DNA from: Apostichopus japonicus
Lineage: Eukaryota > Echinodermata > Holothuroidea > Aspidochirotida > Stichopodidae
Direction: 5' to 3'
NCBI RefSeq assembly: GCF_037975245.1
Contig: NC_092562.1
Span: forward strand, 7,043,501-7,107,500
Length of the DNA stretch: 64,000 nucleotides
The notes under the pieces: generated by a model
Databases searched by the model: none
Told to the model about the DNA's origin: nothing
Seen by the model: only the letters and a program-made list of their open reading frames with translations
Shown: in pieces, positions 57,704 through 64,000 of the stretch
Layout of the letters: each line of letters opens with the position of its first letter
Numbering within the stretch: the stretch's first letter is position 1
Position numbers and translations under genes: made by a program

Positions 57704-60700
57704 CGGTACCGATCATTCGATTGTGCGGTACCGATCAATCGAATGTTCGGTGCCGATCAATCGAAATTGCGGTACCGATCAATCGATTGTGCGGAACCGA
57801 TCAATCGAATGTGCGGTACCGATTAATCGATTGTGCGGTACCGATAATGTGCGGTACCGATAGGTCGAATGTGCGGTAGTGATCAATCGAATGTGCGGTA
57901 CCGATAAATCGAATGTGCGGTACCGATCATTCGAATGTGCGGTACCGATCATTCGAATGTGCGGTACCGATCAATCGAATGTGCGGTACCGATCAATCGA
58001 TTGTGCGGTACCGATAAATCGAAAGTGCGGTACCGATAAATGGAATGTACGGTACCGATCAATAGAATGTGCGGTACCGATCAATCGAATGTGCGGTACC
58101 GATCAATCGAATGTGCGGTACCCAACAATCGAATGTGCGGTATCGATAAATCGAATGCGCGGTACCGATCATTCGAATGTGCGGTACCGATCAATCGAAT
58201 GTGCGGTACCGATAAATAGAATGTGCGGTACCGATCAATCGAATGTTCGGTACCGATAAATAGAATGTGCGGTACCGATAAATCGATTGTGCGGTACCGA
58301 TAAATCGAATGTGCGGTACCGATAAATGGAATGTACGGTACCGATCAATAAAATGTGCGGTACCAAACAATCGAATGTGCGGTACCGATAAATCGAATGT
58401 GCGGTACCGATCATTCGAATGTGCGGTACCGATCAATCGAATGTTCGGTGCCGATCAATCGAAATTGCGGTACCGATCAATCGATTGTGCGGTACCGATA
58501 AATCGAATGTGCGGTACCGATAGGTCGAAGGTGCGTTAGTGATAAATAGAACGTGCGGTACCGATAGGTCGAATGTACGGTAGTGATCAATCGAATGTGC
58601 GGTACCGATAAATCGAATGTGCGGAACCGATAAATCGAATGTGCGGTACCGATAGGTCGAATGTGCGGTAGTGATCAATCGAATGTGCGGTACCGATAAA
58701 TCGAATGTGCGGTACCGATCATTCGAATGTGCGGTACCAATAAATGGAATGTGCGGTAGCGATCTATCGAATGTGCGGTACAGAACAATCGAATGTGCGG
58801 TAGCGATAAATCGAATGTGCGGTACCGATCATTCGAATGTGCGGTACCGATCAATCGAATGTGCGGTACCGATAAATAGAATGTGCGGTACCGATCAATC
58901 GATTGTGCGGTACCGATAAATCGAATGTGCGGTACCGAACAATCGAATGTTCGGTACCGATAAATCGATTGTGCGGTACCGATAAATCGAAAGTGCGGTA
59001 CCGATAAATGGAATGTACGGTACCGATCAATAGAATGTGCGGTACCGATCAATCGAATGTGCGGTACCCAACAATCGAATGTGCGGTATCGATAAATCGA
59101 ATGCGCGGTACCGATCAGTCGAATGTGCGGTACCGATCAATCGAATGTGCGGTACCGATAAATAGAATGTGCGGTACCGATTAATAGATTGTGCGGTACC
59201 GATGAATCGAATGTGCGGTATCGATAAATGGAATGTACGGTACCGATCAATCGAATGTGCGGTACCAAACAATCGAATGTGCGGTACCGATAAATCCAAA
59301 CAATCGGTATACCAAACAATCGAATGTTCGGTACCGATAAATAGAATGTGCGGTACCGATCATTCGAATGTGCGGTACCATTCAATTGAATATGCGGTAC
59401 CGATAAATCGATTGTGCGGTACCGATCAATCGAATGTTCGGTGCCGATCAATCGAAATTGCGGTACCGATCAATCGATTGTGCGGTACCGATCAATCGAA
59501 TGTGCGGTACCGATCAATCGATTGTGCGGTACCGATCATTCGAATGTGCGGTACTGATCAATCGAATGTTCGGTGCCGATCAATCGAAATTGCGGTACCG
59601 ATAAATCGAATGTGCGGTACCGATAGGTCGAATGTGCGGTAGTGATCAATCGAATGTGCGGTACCGATAAATCGAATGTGCGGTACCGATAAATCGAATG
59701 TGCGGTACCGATCAATCGAATGTGCGGTACCGATAAATGGAATGTGCGGTAGCGATCTATCGAATGTGCGGTACAGAAAAATCGAATGTGCGGTACCGAT
59801 AAATCGAATGTGCGGTACCGATCATTCGAATGTGCGGTACCGATCAATCGAATGTGCGGTACCGATAAATAGAATGTGCGGTACCGATCAATCGATTGAA
59901 TATGCGGTACCGATAAATCGAATGTGCGGTACCGAACAATCGAATGTTCGGTACCGATAAATCGATTGTGCGGTACCGATAAATCGAAAGTGCGGTACCG
60001 ATAAATCGAATGTACGGTACCGATCAATAGAATGTGCGGTACAGATCAATCGAATGTGCGGTACCGATCAATCGAATGTGCGGTACCCAACAATCGAATG
60101 TGCGGTATCGATAAATCGAATGCGCGGTACCGATCATTCGAATGTGCGGTACCGATCAATCGAATGTGCGGTACCGATAAATAGAATGTGCGGTACCCAT
60201 TAAAAGATTGTGCGGTACCGATAAATCGAATGTGCGGTATCGATAAATGGAATGTACGGTACCGATCAATCGAATGTGCGGTACAGAACAATCGAATGTG
60301 CGGTACCGATAAATCGAATGTGCGGTACCGATCAATCGAATGTGCGGTACCGATAAATAGAATGTGCGGTACCGATCAATTGATTGTGCGGTACCGATAA
60401 ATCGAATGTGCGGTACCGATAAATGGAATGTACGGTACCGATCAATCGAATGTGCGGTACCGATAAATCGAATGTGCGGTACCGAACAATCGAATGTGCG
60501 GTACCGATCAATGGAATGTGCGGTACCAAACAATCGAATGTGCGGTACCGATCAATGGAATGTGCGGTACCAAACAATCGAATGTGCGGTACCGATAAAT
60601 CGAATGTGCGGTACCGATCATTCGAATGTGCGGTACCGATCAATCGAATGTGCGGTACCGATAAATCGAATGTGCGGTACCGATCATTCGAATGTGCGGT

Positions 60701-60806
60701 ACTGATCAATCGAATGTTCGGTGCCGATCAATCGAAATTGCGGTACCGATCATTCGAACGTGCGGTACCGATAAATCGAATGTGCGGTACCGATCATTCG
60801 AATGTG
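57704..60806. repeat. Satellite higher-order unit 2 (3103 bp)
   Basis: Near-identical to unit 1, aside from the missing five monomers and rare single-base changes. Confidence 0.85.
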
Positions 60807-63409
60807 CGGTACCGATCATTCGATTGTGCGGTACCGATCAATCGAATGTTCGGTGCCGATCAATCGAAATTGCGGTACCGATCAATCGATTGTGCGGAAC
60901 CGATCATTCGATTGTGCGGTACCGATCAATCGAATGTGCGGTACCGATAAATCGATTGTGTGGTACCGATAAATCGAATGTGCGGTACCGATAAATGGAA
61001 TGTACGGTACCGATCAATAAAATGTGCGGTACCAAACAATCGAATGTGCGGTACCGATAAATCGAATGTGTGGTACCGATCATTCGAATGTGCGGTACCG
61101 ATCAATCGAATGTGCGGTACCGATAAATCGAATGTGCGGTACCGATAGGTCGAAGGTGCGTTAGTGATAAATAGAACGTGCGGTACCGATAGGTCGAATG
61201 TACGGTAGTGATCAATCGAATGTGCGGTACCGATAAATCGAATGTGCGGTACCGATAAATCGAATGTGCGGTACCGATAGGTCGAATGTGCGGTAGTGAT
61301 CAATCGAATGTGCGGTACCGATAAATCGAATGTGCGGTACCGATCATTCGAATGTGCGGTACCGATCAATCGAATGTGCGGTACCAATAAATGGAATGTG
61401 CGGTAGCGATCTATCGAATGTGCGGTACAGAACAATCGAATGTGCGGTAGCGATAAATCGAATGTGCGGTACCGATCATTCGAATGTGCGGTACCGATCA
61501 ATCGAATGTGCGGTACCGATAAATAGAATGTGCGGTACCGATCATTCGAATGTGCGGTACCGATCAATCGAATGTGCGGTACCGATAAATCGAATGTTCG
61601 GTACCGATCATTCGAATGTGCGGTACTGATCAATCGAATGTTCGGTACCGATAAATCGAATGTGCGGTACCCAACAATCGAATGTGCGGTATCGATAAAT
61701 CGAATGCACGGTACCGATCAGTCGAATGTGCGGTACCGATCAATCGAATGTGCGGTACCGATAAATAGAATGTGCGGTACCGATTAATAGATTGTGCGGT
61801 ACCGATGAATCGAATGTGCGGTATCGATAAATGGAATGTACGGTACCGATCAATCGAATGTGCGGTACCAAACAATCGAATGTGCGGTACCGATAAATCC
61901 AAACAATCGGTATACCAAACAATCGAATGTTCGGTACCGATAAATAGAATGTGCGGTACCGATAGGTCGAATGTGCGGTACCATTCAATTGAATATGCGG
62001 TACCGATAAATCGATTGTGCGGTACCGATCAATCGAATGTTCGGTGCCGATCAATCGAAATTGCGGTACCGATCAATCGATTGTGCGGTACCGATCAATC
62101 GAATGTGCGGTACCGATCAATCGATTGTGCGGTACCGATCATTCGAATGTGCGGTACTGATCAATCGAATGTTCGGTGCCGATCAATCGAAATTGCGGTA
62201 CCGATAAATCGAATGTGCGGTACCGATAGGTCGAATGTGCGGTAGTGATCAATCGAATGTGCGGTACCGATAAATCGAATGTGCGGTACCGATAAATCGA
62301 ATGTGCGGTACCGATCAATCGAATGTGCGGTACCGATAAATGGAATGTGCGGTAGCGATCTATCGAATGTGCGGTACAGAAAAATCGAATGTGCGGTACC
62401 GATAAATCGAATGTGCGGTACCGATCATTCGAATGTGCGGTACCGATCAATCGAATGTGCGGTACCGATAAATAGAATGTGCGGTACCGATCAATCGATT
62501 GAATATGCGGTACCGATAAATCGAATGTGCGGTACCGAACAATCGAATGTTCGGTACCGATAAATCGATTGTGCGGTACCGATAAATCGAAAGTGCGGTA
62601 CCGATAAATCGAATGTACGGTACCGATCAATAGAATGTGCGGTACAGATCAATCGAATGTGCGGTACCGATCAATCGAATGTGCGGTACCCAACAATCGA
62701 ATGTGCGGTATCGATAAATCGAATGCGCGGTACCGATCATTCGAATGTGCGGTACCGATCAATCGAATGTGCGGTACCGATAAATAGAATGTGCGGTACC
62801 CATTAATAGATTGTGCGGTACCGATAAATCGAATGTGCGGTATCGATAAATGGAATGTACGGTACCGATCAATCGAATGTGCGGTACCAAACAATCGAAT
62901 GTGCGGTACCGATAAATCGAATGTGCGGTACCGATCAATCGAATGTGCGGTACCGATAAATAGAATGTGCGGTACCGATCAATTGATTGTGCGGTACCGA
63001 TAAATCGAATGTGCGGTACCGATAAATGGAATGTACGGTACCGATCAATCGAATGTGCGGTACCGATAAATCGAATGTGCGGTACCGAACAATCGAATGT
63101 GCGGTACCGATCAATGGAATGTGCGGTACCAAACAATCGAATGTGCGGTACCGATCAATGGAATGTGCGGTACCAAACAATCGAATGTGCGGTACCGATA
63201 AATCGAATGTGCGGTACCGATCATTCGAATGTGCGGTACCGATCAATCGAATGTGCGGTACCGATAAATCGAATGTGCGGTACCGATCATTCGAATGTGC
63301 GGTACTGATCAATCGAATGTTCGGTGCCGATCAATCGAAATTGCGGTACCGATCATTCGAACGTGCGGTACCGATAAATCGAATGTGCGGTACCGATCAT
63401 TCGAATGTG
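60807..63409. repeat. Satellite higher-order unit 3 (2603 bp) and start of a fourth
   Basis: Lacks about 500 bp relative to unit 2 and has the junction variant GTGCGGAACCGATCATTCG at 60894. The same junction recurs 2603 bp later (63497), so the shortened unit has itself been copied. Confidence 0.85.
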
Positions 63410-64000
63410 CGGTACCGATCATTCGATTGTGCGGTACCGATCAATCGAATGTTCGGTGCCGATCAATCGAAATTGCGGTACCGATCAATCGATTGTGCGG
63501 AACCGATCATTCGATTGTGCGGTACCGATCAATCGAATGTGCGGTACCGATAAATCGATTGTGTGGTACCGATAAATCGAATGTGCGGTACCGATAAATG
63601 GAATGTACGGTACCGATCAATAAAATGTGCGGTACCAAACAATCGAATGTGCGGTACCGATAAATCGAATGTGTGGTACCGATCATTCGAATGTGCGGTA
63701 CCGATCAATCGAATGTGCGGTACCGATAAATCGAATGTGCGGTACCGATAGGTCGAAGGTGCGTTAGTGATAAATAGAACGTGCGGTACCGATAGGTCGA
63801 ATGTACGGTAGTGATCAATCGAATGTGCGGTACCGATAAATCGAATGTGCGGTACCGATAAATCGAATGTGCGGTACCGATAGGTCGAATGTGCGGTAGT
63901 GATCAATCGAATGTGCGGTACCGATAAATCGAATGTGCGGTACCGATCATTCGAATGTGCGGTACCGATCAATCGAATGTGCGGTACCAATAAATGGAAT

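Larger units (their letters stand above)
53777..64000. repeat. Satellite array: ~22-bp monomer in kilobase-scale higher-order repeats
   Basis: The monomer is ATCGAATGTGC joined to GGTACCGATCA, with variants at the last few bases (CGATAAAT, CGATCATT, CGAACAAT, CGATAGGT, TAGTGATCAAT). It centres on the palindrome CGGTACCG (a KpnI site). Blocks recur at fixed distances: 54631 to 57844 is 3213 bp, 55206 to 58309 is 3103 bp, 60364 to 62967 is 2603 bp. Long ORFs on both strands come from the repeat lacking stops in most registers. The array starts abruptly at 53777 and does not end in the window. Confidence 0.97.

Noticed and set aside
53777-64000. Many overlapping ORFs of 70-235 codons on both strands, encoding a CGTDxSNVRYR-type 22-residue repeat protein
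   Set aside because: The monomer is about 22 bp, so each frame cycles through all three registers every 66 bp and yields a 22-residue repeat. Both strands are open, starts are arbitrary and the variation is at monomer level. It is satellite, not a gene.
53777-64000. CRISPR-like regular repeats
   Set aside because: There are no unique spacers between repeats; monomers abut each other, and the setting is eukaryotic.

Overview
This window is animal nuclear DNA: spliced genes with GT-AG introns, dense DNA-transposon, SINE and LINE debris, and a long satellite. Gene content (LKB1/STK11, an MFSD14/HIAT1-type transporter, a WD40/SOCS-box protein) fits a bilaterian. The style of the interspersed repeats suggests an invertebrate deuterostome, probably an echinoderm such as a sea cucumber. 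That species guess is inference only.

Layout. 1-2858 is intron 1 of STK11, whose first coding exon (2859-3256, minus strand) is the only STK11 exon present. 3257-10975 is intergenic, with fragments of a dispersed repeat, a tRNA-like inverted repeat and a probable hAT element. 10976-14139 (plus) is a two-exon gene for a 485-residue WD40-like protein ending in a SOCS box, followed by a 3' UTR that carries a long hairpin. 15400-34050 is a transposon graveyard: a TA microsatellite with an embedded foldback, several hAT insertions with readable target-site duplications, a 5' U2-snRNA fragment, a tRNA-SINE, a LINE 3' end split by a hAT element, and a 1.09-kb foldback element with internal 105-bp tandem repeats. 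34050-52369 (minus) is a complete 11-exon MFSD14 gene (485 aa) with repeat-rich introns, including a solo LTR in intron 1. 53777-64000 is one satellite array of about 22-bp monomers arranged in higher-order units of 3213, 3103 and 2603 bp, which runs off the window.

The three protein genes are not an operon and show no pathway link. STK11 is a cytosolic master kinase, the WD40/SOCS protein is a likely substrate receptor for an elongin-BC/cullin-5 ubiquitin ligase with a possible lipid anchor, and MFSD14 is an orphan membrane transporter. The strongest unusual structures are the higher-order satellite next to MFSD14, the foldback element with long terminal inverted repeats, the U2-headed chimera, and the dispersed repeat that spreads perfect AGGTCA direct repeats.
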